Of a stretch of DNA of 14,005 nt, positions 6,102-13,337 are shown in pieces (position 1 is the stretch's first letter; every line of letters begins with the position of its first letter). Source of the DNA: Thermoflexales bacterium (lineage in GTDB: Bacteria; Chloroflexota; Anaerolineae; S140-20); NCBI GenBank assembly GCA_015484715.1, contig WFUY01000037.1, forward strand, positions 1 to 14,005, given 5' to 3'. Made by a program: the position numbers and the translations under genes. The notes under the pieces were generated by a model, which was not told where the DNA came from, ran no database searches, and saw nothing but the letters and a program-made list of their open reading frames with translations.

Positions 6102-6220
6102 GCGGTTGGGTGGTCGGGTGGTCGGCGGTCGTATGCAGTCCTCGGTCCTCAGTCCGCCGCCAAGCCGCTGGGGCGCTAGGCCGCTAGGCCGTAGGCCGGC
6201 GGTCAGCGGTCGTTAACCAG
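6102..6220. repeat. Low-complexity GC-rich degenerate repeats between the two regulator genes
   Basis: The stretch is built from recurring short words: GGTCGG and GGTGGTCGG near 6110-6130, CAGTCC/CTCGGTCCTC near 6137-6153, GCTAGGCC twice with a GTAGGCC near 6175-6197, and GCGGTC words near 6199-6212. Several imperfect dyads could fold, including CCGCT opposed to AGCGG. No coding frame is credible. It may end the upstream transcript, but no T-run is seen. Confidence 0.5.
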
Positions 6221-6223
6221 TGG

Positions 6224-6913
6224 TCAGGCATCGGCGAAGGAGTAGCCGACGCCCGGATGGGTGAGGATGTAGCGGGGGGTGGTAGGATCCGGCTCGATCT
6301 TGCGCCGCAGCCGCCGGATGTAGGTCCACAGGTATTCCGTCTCATCGCCGTACTCAGGCCCCCACACCGCTTGCAAGAGGGCTCGGTGGGTGAGCACCCG
6401 TCCGGCGTTGAGGGCGAGATGGGACAGCAGATCGTACTCCGTGGGGGTCAGTTGGATCTCCCGGCCACTCACCGTCACCCGACGGGCGGCGAAGTCAATG
6501 GTCAGTTCGCCGATGGTCAGGGGAGGGCGGGGTGCTGTCGGAGCCTGGACGGCACGTCGCAGCACGGCTCGCACCCGGGCCAGCATCTCCTCCACGCCGA
6601 AGGGCTTGGTCAGGTAGTCATCGGCCCCCAGATCCAGAGCCCGAACGACGTCCTTCTCCCGGCCTCGCGCACTTAGCATAATGATGGGGACGTTGGATTG
6701 GCGGCGGATGGCCTGGCAGACCTCGAAGCCGTCGGGACCGGGCATCATGATGTCCAGGATGATCAGGTCCACGACCGACTCTTGGAAGACCTGGAGGGCA
6801 GTACGCCCATCCTCGGCGGTCAGCACTTCGTAGCCACGTGCCCGGAGGTTGGCACTCAGGTACTTGATCGTTTCCGGCTCGTCATCCACAATGAGAATGC
6901 GCGTTTTCTTCAT
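6224..6913 (-). CDS. OmpR-family DNA-binding response regulator
   Basis: A 229-residue regulator. Its receiver domain (about 1-120) has Asp10-Asp11, phosphoacceptor Asp54 in ILDIMMP, Ser81 and Lys103 in TKPF. The C-terminal winged helix (about 130-229) contains LTPTEYDLLSHLALN and ends with GVGYSF, as in KdpE/PhoB-like proteins. I place the start at the ATG at 6911-6913 (MKKTRILIVDDE), because any longer reading adds a non-homologous extension that overlaps the kinase. This start overlaps the 3' end of the kinase gene by 32 bases, which suggests translational coupling. It should be phosphorylated by the kinase encoded upstream. Likely targets are nearby promoters with 11-bp-spaced direct repeats, but no sequence proves this. 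Confidence 0.95.
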   Translation of the reverse strand: MKKTRILIVDDEPETIKYLSANLRARGYEVLTAEDGRTALQVFQESVVDLIILDIMMPGPDGFEVCQAIRRQSNVPIIMLSARGREKDVVRALDLGADDYLTKPFGVEEMLARVRAVLRRAVQAPTAPRPPLTIGELTIDFAARRVTVSGREIQLTPTEYDLLSHLALNAGRVLTHRALLQAVWGPEYGDETEYLWTYIRRLRRKIEPDPTTPRYILTHPGVGYSFADA

Positions 6914-9119
6914 CGGCTCTCTGCACGGGGAGGCTGAACTGGAAGCAGGACCCGACGCCGGGCTTACTCTCCACCCAGATGCGGCCACCGTGGGCTTCGA
7001 CGATGCGCTTGCAGATGGCCAGCCCCAGCCCGGTGCCTGCCACACGCCGCGCACCGTTCACCCGGTAGAACCGCTCGAAGATGCGCTCCTGGTGTTCGGG
7101 AGGGATGCCGATCCCCTGGTCGGCGACGGAGAAGATGACTTGGTCCGCGCGGCGATGCACGCTCAGGGTGATGGGTGTACCGGGGAAGGAGTACTTGACG
7201 GCGTTTTCGATCAGGTTGATCAGGACGACTTCGATCTCCCGCTCGTCCACGTAGAGGGCCGGCAGGTCGGGCTCCAGGTGCAGGTGCACGGGGCGGTCGG
7301 CGATCAGGTTGCGCCGCCGCCGCAGGACCCTGTCCATCAGGTCGTTGACCAGACACCACTCTCTTTCCATCGGCAGGCCGTCGGCCTCCAAGCGGGAGAG
7401 GTGGAGGATCTTCCCCACCAGGTTGGACAACCGGTCGGCCTCCCGGTTGATGCTCTCCAGAAAGTCCCGTTGGGTGGCGGCATCCCACTCCACGTCGGTC
7501 TGGAGGAGGGTGGTGGCAAACCCCTTAATGTGATGGAGGGGGGTGCGCAGCTCGTGGGAGACCATGGATATGAACTCGTCCTTTAACCGCTCGACCTCTT
7601 TGCGCTCGGTCAGGTCGTGGACGATGTGAACCACGCCGACCAGTTCTCCGTCGGTGTTGGTGATGTGGCCATAGCTGATCTCCACCCAGGCGTCTTGGCC
7701 CGAGGCGGTGGGGATACATCCCTCCACCTTCCCCTGCCGCCTGGTGGGGTTCAGAAAGGGACAGGAGGTGTCGCAGATGGATGCCCCGTCGTGGGTGCGC
7801 ACGTTGAAGCGGTGGCGGCAGGTTTGGCCCAGCAGGTCCGCCCGCCGCTGCCCAACCAGCCGTTCCAGCGCTGAGTTCACCGTCACCAGGCGCTGGTCGG
7901 CGTCGCTAATCCAGATGGCATCTTGGGATGCCTCGATGGCCGCGATCACCTTGCTCTGCTCCTCGGCGAGCCGACCGTAGGAGGTCCGCAGCTCTTGGAC
8001 CATCCGGTTGAAGGCGCGGCCCAGTTCGCCGATCTCGTCGGTACCTTGTACGGGGACCTGGACGTCCAGGTTGCCGGCGGCGACGGCCTGAGCCTTGGTG
8101 GCCAGTTCCCGAAGCGGGTAGGCCATTCGGGCTCCCAGGAGCATCGCGACCACCGCTGCCAGGACGGCCCCCAGGAGCAGGCTGGCGATGACCGCTCGGA
8201 TGGCCTCGCCGCGGAGTCCTCGGAAGAGCTGTTCCGGCAGGCCGATGCTCAGGGTGCCGATCACCTGGCCGCTGTCGTTGCGGATCGGGTCCACGGCCAG
8301 CAGGTAGGGGATGCCCCGGATGGTGGTCTTGCCTCGGTAGGGAAGGCCCCCTGCCGTCTGGGCCGAGACCTCTTCGGGCATCAGTTCGCTCATCGAGGGG
8401 ACTCCCGATGAGGGCTGGAGGGAGGTGGTGACGATGGTCTCGCCACTGCTGATGAAAATGAGGGGGCGGTGAAGGTCTGCACCGGCCACGGTGTGCTGCT
8501 GATGACCGTGCAGCTTCTGCTGTAATGCGTTGGGCACATAGGAATCGTTGTGCAGCAGGTCACCGGTGATGATGAGGCCGCAGACCGAGCCATCGCACAA
8601 GACCGGCGTCGTCACGATCACGGCCAACCCGGCCTGGGCATTGGGCACTGCCAGTCCCTCCTCTGCCAGGAACTCGGAGGGGAGGATTTCGCTGGAGAGG
8701 ATGGCCTCCCGCCGTTCTATGGCGGTCGCGATCAGGTCGTTGAGAGGGAAGTGGTCGCCGGCCCGATCACTGTTGAGCCGGGCGATCACCCGGCCCGTGG
8801 GATCGGTGACGAGCCACAGGTCCACGTAGGGGCGATGGGTCTTCCAGGCTCGCATCAGGCGGCGCAGGGCCTCGCTATCCCGCCGACGGACCATCTCCTG
8901 GATGGACGGCTCGACAGCGGCCTGGAGCATCCCCATCCGCATCTGCTGGCCCCGGCTCCAGTATTCGGCCCAGGCCATCTGCATATCGTGTTCCAGGGTC
9001 TCTCGGGCGCTATGGACCATCGCCTGGCCGATCAGGCGGGTGGTCATCAATCCCAACCCGATGATCGGTCCCAGGACGATGACGAGGAAGAAGAGGGTGA
9101 ATTTGTATCGCAGCCTCAT
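6882..9119 (-). CDS. Membrane sensor histidine kinase with periplasmic sensor, HAMP and Cys-rich PAS
   Basis: A 745-residue kinase. Order: membrane helix (about 6-27); a periplasmic Cache-like sensor of about 280 residues with Cys175 and Cys180; a second membrane helix (about 310-330); HAMP; PAS (about 390-505); HisKA with MVSHELRTPLHH (His522); HATPase with N-box NLIENAVKY (Asn639), DQGIGIP and GTGLGLAICK. The PAS domain carries Cys434, Cys449, Cys453 and Cys468, which might bind a metal or cluster or act in redox sensing. I chose the ATG at 9117-9119, which has GAGGA 6 bases upstream; a TTG five codons earlier at 9132-9134 is an alternative. The gene follows zwf by about 20 bases on the same strand and overlaps the response regulator. 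The stimulus is not shown by the sequence; the denitrification genes downstream suggest a nitrogen oxide or redox signal. Confidence 0.93.
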   Translation of the reverse strand: MRLRYKFTLFFLVIVLGPIIGLGLMTTRLIGQAMVHSARETLEHDMQMAWAEYWSRGQQMRMGMLQAAVEPSIQEMVRRRDSEALRRLMRAWKTHRPYVDLWLVTDPTGRVIARLNSDRAGDHFPLNDLIATAIERREAILSSEILPSEFLAEEGLAVPNAQAGLAVIVTTPVLCDGSVCGLIITGDLLHNDSYVPNALQQKLHGHQQHTVAGADLHRPLIFISSGETIVTTSLQPSSGVPSMSELMPEEVSAQTAGGLPYRGKTTIRGIPYLLAVDPIRNDSGQVIGTLSIGLPEQLFRGLRGEAIRAVIASLLLGAVLAAVVAMLLGARMAYPLRELATKAQAVAAGNLDVQVPVQGTDEIGELGRAFNRMVQELRTSYGRLAEEQSKVIAAIEASQDAIWISDADQRLVTVNSALERLVGQRRADLLGQTCRHRFNVRTHDGASICDTSCPFLNPTRRQGKVEGCIPTASGQDAWVEISYGHITNTDGELVGVVHIVHDLTERKEVERLKDEFISMVSHELRTPLHHIKGFATTLLQTDVEWDAATQRDFLESINREADRLSNLVGKILHLSRLEADGLPMEREWCLVNDLMDRVLRRRRNLIADRPVHLHLEPDLPALYVDEREIEVVLINLIENAVKYSFPGTPITLSVHRRADQVIFSVADQGIGIPPEHQERIFERFYRVNGARRVAGTGLGLAICKRIVEAHGGRIWVESKPGVGSCFQFSLPVQRADEENAHSHCG

Positions 9120-9140
9120 CGCTGTCCTCGCCAAGAGGTG

Positions 9141-10607
9141 CTAGGGAGTCCACCACTGGTGGCCCCACTGCGTCAGGAGCTGATCGGCCGCGGGCGGTCC
9201 CCAGGTGCCTGCCCAGTAGGGGTGCACCGGAGGACGCCGTTCCAGAAGCGGGGTGTAGAGCTTCCAGGAAGCTTCGACCTCATCGGCCCGCACGAAGAGA
9301 GTCTGATCCCCGGTGAGGATGTCCAACAGCAGCGTCTCGTAGGCGTCGGGCAGGGGGCCGAAGGCTTCATCGTAGCGAAAGCGCAGGCGGTGGGTCTGCA
9401 CGGAGATGGGCTCGCCGGGGGCCTTGACCTCGAAGAAGAGGTCGAATCCTTCATCGGGCTGCAGGGTGATGACCAGGACATTGGGATGCATCTCGCACCG
9501 CTCGAAGGGCTGAAAGAGCGAGACGGGGGGGTGGCGGAAGGTGACGACGATCTGGGTGCTCCGCCGGGGCAGCCGTTTCCCGGTACGCAGGTAGAAGGGA
9601 ACCCCCTGCCAACGCCAGTTGGCGATCTCCAGCCGCATGGCCACGAAGGTCTCCGTCTGGGAGTCGGGAGCGACCCCGGGCTCCTCCCGGTAGCCGGCCA
9701 CCTCCTGGTCCCCGACCCGGCCCCGGGTGTACTGACCAAAGATGACGTTGTCGGGATGGATGGGGGCGATGGAACGGAGCACCTTGACCTTCTCGTAGCG
9801 GATGGCGTCGGCGTCGAAGGCGGCCGGCACTTCCATCGCCGTCAGCGCGAGCAACTGGGTGAGGTGGTTCTGGACCATATCGCGCAGGGCACCGGCGTGT
9901 TCGTAATAACCGGCCCGATCCCCCACCCCTAGCCGCTCAGCCACGGTGATCTGAACGCTCTCCACCCGGTCTCGGTTCCAGAGGGACTCGAAGATGGCGT
10001 TGGCGAAGCGGAAGACGAGGAGGTTCTGCACCGTCTCCTTGCCCAAGTAGTGGTCAATGCGGTAGACCTGGGACTCGTCGAAGTAGCGGTGAATGAGGTG
10101 GTTCAGGTCCTGGGCGGAGACCAGGTCGCGTCCGAAGGGCTTTTCCACGACCAGCCGGGTCCAGCCGGGCCCTCGGTTCAGTCCGGCCCGACCGAGCCCC
10201 TCGATGGTAGAGGGGAAGGCGACGGGGGGCAGGGCCAGGTAGAGGACCCGATTGCCGGGCAGGTTGTGCTCCTGTTCCAAGGCGACGACGCGGGCGGCCA
10301 GGGCCTCGTAGTCCTCGGGCCGCCCTTTGCCGATGGGCTGATAGTACAGACACTCCTCGCACCAGTGGGGCGACCGCTCGTCGGTGAGCAACCCGGCCTC
10401 GGTCAGGGCCTCGCGGGCCAGGGCTCGGAAGCTCTGGTCGTCCAGTTGGGTGTTGCGGGCCACGCCGAGGATGCGGCAGCGGCCCTCGAGGACCCCTTGG
10501 GCGCTCAGCCGGTGGAGGGCCGGGAGCAGCTTGCGACGCATCAGGTCGCCCGTCCCGCCCATTACGACGAAGAGGTGGGGTTCTACAGGGATGCCGGCCA
10601 TCGTCAT
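9141..10607 (-). CDS. zwf: Glucose-6-phosphate 1-dehydrogenase
   Basis: Oxidises glucose 6-phosphate to 6-phosphogluconolactone with reduction of NADP in the cytoplasm, the first step of the oxidative pentose phosphate pathway. The 488 residues are of normal length. The nucleotide-binding loop is GGTGDL (17-22) with Lys26; EKPFG is at 155-159; the active-site signature [13 protein letters not shown] starts at Arg183, with Asp185, His186 and Lys190; the likely catalytic base is His237 in [16 protein letters not shown]. The pgl and tal genes lie upstream on the same strand, so three steps of the pathway are clustered. The start is the ATG at 10605-10607; a second ATG two codons later (10599-10601) is better spaced from AGAGAG and may be the true start. 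The gap of 98 bases from pgl has no clear promoter. Confidence 0.97.
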   Translation of the reverse strand: MTMAGIPVEPHLFVVMGGTGDLMRRKLLPALHRLSAQGVLEGRCRILGVARNTQLDDQSFRALAREALTEAGLLTDERSPHWCEECLYYQPIGKGRPEDYEALAARVVALEQEHNLPGNRVLYLALPPVAFPSTIEGLGRAGLNRGPGWTRLVVEKPFGRDLVSAQDLNHLIHRYFDESQVYRIDHYLGKETVQNLLVFRFANAIFESLWNRDRVESVQITVAERLGVGDRAGYYEHAGALRDMVQNHLTQLLALTAMEVPAAFDADAIRYEKVKVLRSIAPIHPDNVIFGQYTRGRVGDQEVAGYREEPGVAPDSQTETFVAMRLEIANWRWQGVPFYLRTGKRLPRRSTQIVVTFRHPPVSLFQPFERCEMHPNVLVITLQPDEGFDLFFEVKAPGEPISVQTHRLRFRYDEAFGPLPDAYETLLLDILTGDQTLFVRADEVEASWKLYTPLLERRPPVHPYWAGTWGPPAADQLLTQWGHQWWTP

Positions 10608-10705
10608 CTCTCTTGTGAAAAACCATCAGAAATTGCACCGTCCGATTGGTACGAAATCTCCCAAGCCTCCTTGGCCCGTGTTTGGGATCATCCCGATGAG
10701 GATGT

Positions 10706-11464
10706 CTATACTTGAACCAAACGGGCTGCTTCCACACTTAGTAGCCAAGTCAGGTGGCCGCGATGGGGCCGGACGATCTGGGCGGGCAGGCGGTCGGGTT
10801 GGTACGGCCCCATCAGCACCTCCCGCAGCCGTTGAGCCTTGTGCTTGCCGGCGACGAGGAAGGTGACATAAGCAGCGGCGTTGAGGACGACGGGCGTCAG
10901 CGTCACACGCCAGGCCCCCAACTTTTCCACGTAGGTTGCCACGACCCATCGCTCCTCTTCGTGGAGCGCCGCCGTCCCCGGGAAGAGGGAGGCGGTGTGT
11001 CCATCCTCCCCCATCCCCAGCAGGATGAGGTCGAAGCGGGGGATGGGGGCTCCCTCGGATGGCGTCTTGCCCTCGGCGAAGAAAGCCCGCAGCGTGGCCT
11101 CGTAGGCGGCGGCGGCCTGCTCCGGGGCCTGCTCGCAGGGGATGCGGTGCAGGTTGGACGCCGGGATGGTCAGGCGGTCGAGCAGGGTCTCGCGGGCCAT
11201 CCGGTAGTTGCTCTCGGGGTGGTCCGGCGGGACGCAGCGCTCGTCGCCCCAGAAGACGTGGACGCGGGTCCAGTCCACCTGCGAGGCGAAGGGCTCGTCG
11301 CTCAGCCGCTCGTAGGTGCGTCGGGGGGTGGAGCCGCCGGCCAGGGCTACGCTGAAGCGGCCCCGCCGGGTGATCGCCTCCTGGGCCAGGGCGACGAACT
11401 GCTCAGCAGCCACCCGCGCCAGGCTTTCGGTATCAGGATGGACTTGGATTGAAGGGTGCCTCAT
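10706..11464 (-). CDS. pgl: 6-phosphogluconolactonase
   Basis: Hydrolyses 6-phosphogluconolactone to 6-phosphogluconate. The 252 residues belong to the DevB/SOL-type lactonase family of the glucosamine-6-phosphate isomerase fold. Signatures are LAGGSTPRRTYERL near the N-terminus, VFWGDERCVPPDHPESNYRMA in the middle, and LILLGMGEDGHTASLFPGT with the catalytic-site His. The ATG at 11462-11464 is chosen because MRHPSIQV begins the family-like sequence; an upstream extension would overlap the tal gene. The tal stop codon is only 4 bases away, which implies one transcript and translational coupling, with AGGA very close to the start. Confidence 0.95.
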   Translation of the reverse strand: MRHPSIQVHPDTESLARVAAEQFVALAQEAITRRGRFSVALAGGSTPRRTYERLSDEPFASQVDWTRVHVFWGDERCVPPDHPESNYRMARETLLDRLTIPASNLHRIPCEQAPEQAAAAYEATLRAFFAEGKTPSEGAPIPRFDLILLGMGEDGHTASLFPGTAALHEEERWVVATYVEKLGAWRVTLTPVVLNAAAYVTFLVAGKHKAQRLREVLMGPYQPDRLPAQIVRPHRGHLTWLLSVEAARLVQV

Positions 11465-11468
11465 CGTC

Positions 11469-12560
11469 CTATAGCGAGCCGCGTTTTTCTTCCAAAGTTG
11501 CCAGCAGCCGGTCGTAGGAGGCGGCGAAGGCAGCCACACCCTCTACCTGCAACTGCTCCGTGATCGCCCCCAGGTCCACGCCCAGGTCCGCCAGACGGGC
11601 CAGGGTGGCCTCCGCCTCATCCATCCCCTCTTGAACGGTATTCCCCCGGACCTGACCGTGGTCGAGAAAAGCCTCCAAGGTGTGGGGCGGAAGGGTGTTC
11701 ACCGTGTCGGGGCCGATCAACTCCTCAACGTAGAGCACGTCGGAGTAGGCGGGGTTCTTGGTGCTGGTGCTAGCCCAGAGGGGACGCTGTACCCGAGCGC
11801 CTTGCCGACGCAAGGCGGCGAAGGACTCCCCGCCGAAGATCTCCTGGAAGCGGCGGTAGGCGACCTTGGCGTTGGCGACGGCGATCCGGCCCCGCAGGGC
11901 CAGGGCTTCCGGCGTACCGATAGCCTCTAGGGCCCGGTCCACGGCGGTGTCCACCCGGCTGACGAAGAAGGAGGCCACAGAGGCGGCGCGACGGGGGGCC
12001 GGGGCCCGCTCCAGACCCCGGATGTAGGCGTGGGCCGCGGCCTCGTAGTGAGCCAGGGCGAAGATGAGGGTGACGTTGACGTGGACCCCCTCGGCGATGA
12101 GGGCTTCGATGGCCGGGATGCCCTCTGGAGTGGCCGGGACCTTGATCATCAGGTTAGGGCGGTCCACGGCCTGCCAGAGGCGGCGTGCCTCGGCGATGGT
12201 GCCCGCCGTGTCGTGGGCCAGGTGGGGTGAGACCTCCAGGGAGACGAAGCCGTCGGCCCCATCGGTGGCCTCGTAGACGGGGCGGAGGATGTCGGCGGCC
12301 AGGCGAATGTCCTCGAAGGCGAGCGCTTCGTAGAGGGCGGTGACGTCGGCGCGAGGATCGGTCTCCAAGAGGCGGTGCAGGGAGGCATTGTAGTCGGTGC
12401 TGCCGGCGATGGCCTTCTGGAAGATGGTCGGGTTGCTGGTGAGGCCGCTCACCCCCTGCGAGACCAGGTGCTGCAGCTCCCCGCTGGTGATCAGATCACG
12501 GCGGATGTAGTCCAGCCAGACCGATTGGCCCTGTTGGACCAGATCTTGTAGCGATGTCAT
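11469..12560 (-). CDS. tal: Transaldolase
   Basis: Moves a dihydroxyacetone unit between sugar phosphates in the non-oxidative pentose phosphate pathway. The 363-residue length and the motifs [13 protein letters not shown] (about 39-51), [20 protein letters not shown] with Schiff-base Lys140, [13 protein letters not shown] and [13 protein letters not shown] fit the longer transaldolase subfamily common in Actinobacteria, Cyanobacteria and Chloroflexota. In some relatives this gene is fused to glucose-6-phosphate isomerase; here it stops at the normal end. The ATG at 12558-12560 is preferred because AGAGGA sits about 6 bases upstream; an in-frame ATG nine codons earlier lacks this. It is the first gene of the tal-pgl-zwf group, with a candidate promoter near 12798-12826. 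Confidence 0.96.
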   Translation of the reverse strand: MTSLQDLVQQGQSVWLDYIRRDLITSGELQHLVSQGVSGLTSNPTIFQKAIAGSTDYNASLHRLLETDPRADVTALYEALAFEDIRLAADILRPVYEATDGADGFVSLEVSPHLAHDTAGTIAEARRLWQAVDRPNLMIKVPATPEGIPAIEALIAEGVHVNVTLIFALAHYEAAAHAYIRGLERAPAPRRAASVASFFVSRVDTAVDRALEAIGTPEALALRGRIAVANAKVAYRRFQEIFGGESFAALRRQGARVQRPLWASTSTKNPAYSDVLYVEELIGPDTVNTLPPHTLEAFLDHGQVRGNTVQEGMDEAEATLARLADLGVDLGAITEQLQVEGVAAFAASYDRLLATLEEKRGSL

Positions 12561-12599
12561 AGGGTTCCTCTCCAAGCCATTCTGCATGGTGGCCCACGA

Positions 12600-12758
12600 T
12601 CAGGGCCCTTTCAACAGACGCACCCAGTAGCGGTCCCCAAAGGGAGGATCGAAGGGAATCGCAAGCCGGCGGTAGAGGGTTGGCGGGATACCGATGTCGG
12701 CCAGGTAGAGATCGCCGGCCGCCCGGTGCAGCCCGGTCTTGGGCAGGGCCGGTGTCAC
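12600..12758 (-). pseudogene. C-terminal remnant of an NAD(P)H-hydrate epimerase (YjeF N-terminal type) gene
   Basis: On the minus strand a 52-codon frame ends in TGA at 12600-12602 and reads like the end of the epimerase domain: LPKTGL, then GDLYLADIGIPPTLYRRL, then PPFGDRYWVRLL. The ADIGIP motif following an LPK-G-L motif is typical of that domain, which repairs damaged NADH hydrate. No start codon, catalytic region or nucleotide site lies upstream; the frame is closed within a few codons. This is probably what is left after a deletion. It lies between tal and its likely promoter. The family assignment is from motif memory and is moderately sure. Confidence 0.6.
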
Positions 12759-13087
12759 GTTGCTGTGTGTCGTATTTCACGTTCAAGCTGCGGGGGAATC
12801 TTACCATGGAAGTGCGAGGAATTCAAATCGGAGGGATAGGGTCAGAATCGGCTGGGCGGGCGCTCACCAAGGGGCACCCTCGAGGGCTTCCGTGGTGTTA
12901 GAAGGTGTTGAAACGGAGCACCCGGATGGAGAGCACGTCGTCCGCGTTGCGAGAGCGTGGGATGTCGCAGTACATTGAGGCTTTGGAGACAATGCCGCCT
13001 CATTCGTGCATTTGTGAGAAATTCGTGGGCGGCCTGCTACGGACCACTCTCTCGCTCCCTTGTGGGTAATCACCGCGGATCGCTCGT
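12759..13087. other. Gene-free stretch between the epimerase remnant and purH
   Basis: I see no credible gene in this stretch on either strand. Short open frames here lack ribosome binding sites and family-like sequence. It holds the candidate minus-strand promoter at 12798-12826. I found no tRNA, SRP RNA or RNase P signature. Confidence 0.5.
12798..12826 (-). promoter_or_regulatory. Candidate sigma-70-type promoter for the tal operon
   Basis: On the minus strand TTGAAT (12821-12826) and TAAGAT (12798-12803) are separated by exactly 17 bases. Each matches four of six consensus bases. A transcript from here would cross the epimerase remnant and reach tal after a leader of about 230 bases. Confidence 0.4.
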
Positions 13088-13116
13088 TTGCCACCGACGC
13101 GGTTTTGTGGTACCCT
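13088..13116 (+). promoter_or_regulatory. Weak candidate promoter for purH
   Basis: TTGCCA at 13088-13093 matches five of six -35 bases. TACCCT follows after 17 bases at 13111-13116 and matches only three of six -10 bases. The transcript would start near the GAGCGCTC palindrome at 13124. Confidence 0.25.
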
Positions 13117-13123
13117 TCATAGG

Positions 13124-13180
13124 GAGCGCTCCTGGCGTGTGTGGGACGTCACCTCATACGCTATCACAAGAGGAGCGCTC
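13124..13180. repeat. Paired GAGCGCTC palindromes in the purH leader
   Basis: GAGCGCTCCT at 13124-13133 and AGGAGCGCTC at 13171-13180 are a perfect 10-bp inverted repeat, and each contains the palindrome GAGCGCTC. The copies begin 49 bp apart. They could be two operator sites for a dimeric repressor, or the stem of a long leader hairpin. Confidence 0.4.
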
Positions 13181-13253
13181 TGTCCACTTCAGCAGCCTTC
13201 CATCCACCATCCACCTCCCTCGGTGCCTTCCCGAGGGCAGCAATCCGATACGC

Positions 13254-13323
13254 TTGCAACCTGCAACCTGCAACTTGCAACTTGCAACTTGCAACTTGCA
13301 ACTTGCAACTTGCAACTTGTCAC
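13254..13323. repeat. Tandem heptamer array (TTGCAAC)n
   Basis: Nine consecutive 7-base units occupy 13254-13316: TTGCAAC, CTGCAAC twice, then TTGCAAC six times. A degenerate tenth unit, TTGTCAC, fills 13317-13323. The array ends only a few bases before the purH ribosome binding site. The unit length of seven and the head-to-tail arrangement without spacers rule out a CRISPR array. Confidence 0.95.
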
Positions 13324-13337
13324 AAAGGAGTGTGCCC

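Noticed and set aside
6914..7054. N-terminal extension of the response regulator
   Set aside because: The 47 extra residues are out-of-frame kinase sequence; homology begins at MKKTRILIVDDE.
8550..9932. Plus-strand open frame of 460 codons crossing the kinase and zwf
   Set aside because: It runs antisense across two unrelated real genes and their junction, so it cannot be a conserved protein.
10608..10705. Short dyads CCAAG-CCTC-CTTGG and GGGAT-C-ATCCC between pgl and zwf
   Set aside because: Stems of five bases are expected by chance at this GC level and no promoter or T-run accompanies them.
12811..12845. tRNA T-loop-like TTCAAAT
   Set aside because: The flanking bases do not form a T-stem and no acceptor, D or anticodon arm can be built around it.
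12864..13094. Minus-strand frame of 76 codons in the gap before purH
   Set aside because: No ribosome binding site and no family-like sequence; composition looks random for this GC content.
13254..13323. CRISPR array
   Set aside because: Units are seven bases long, head to tail, with no spacers and no cas genes nearby.
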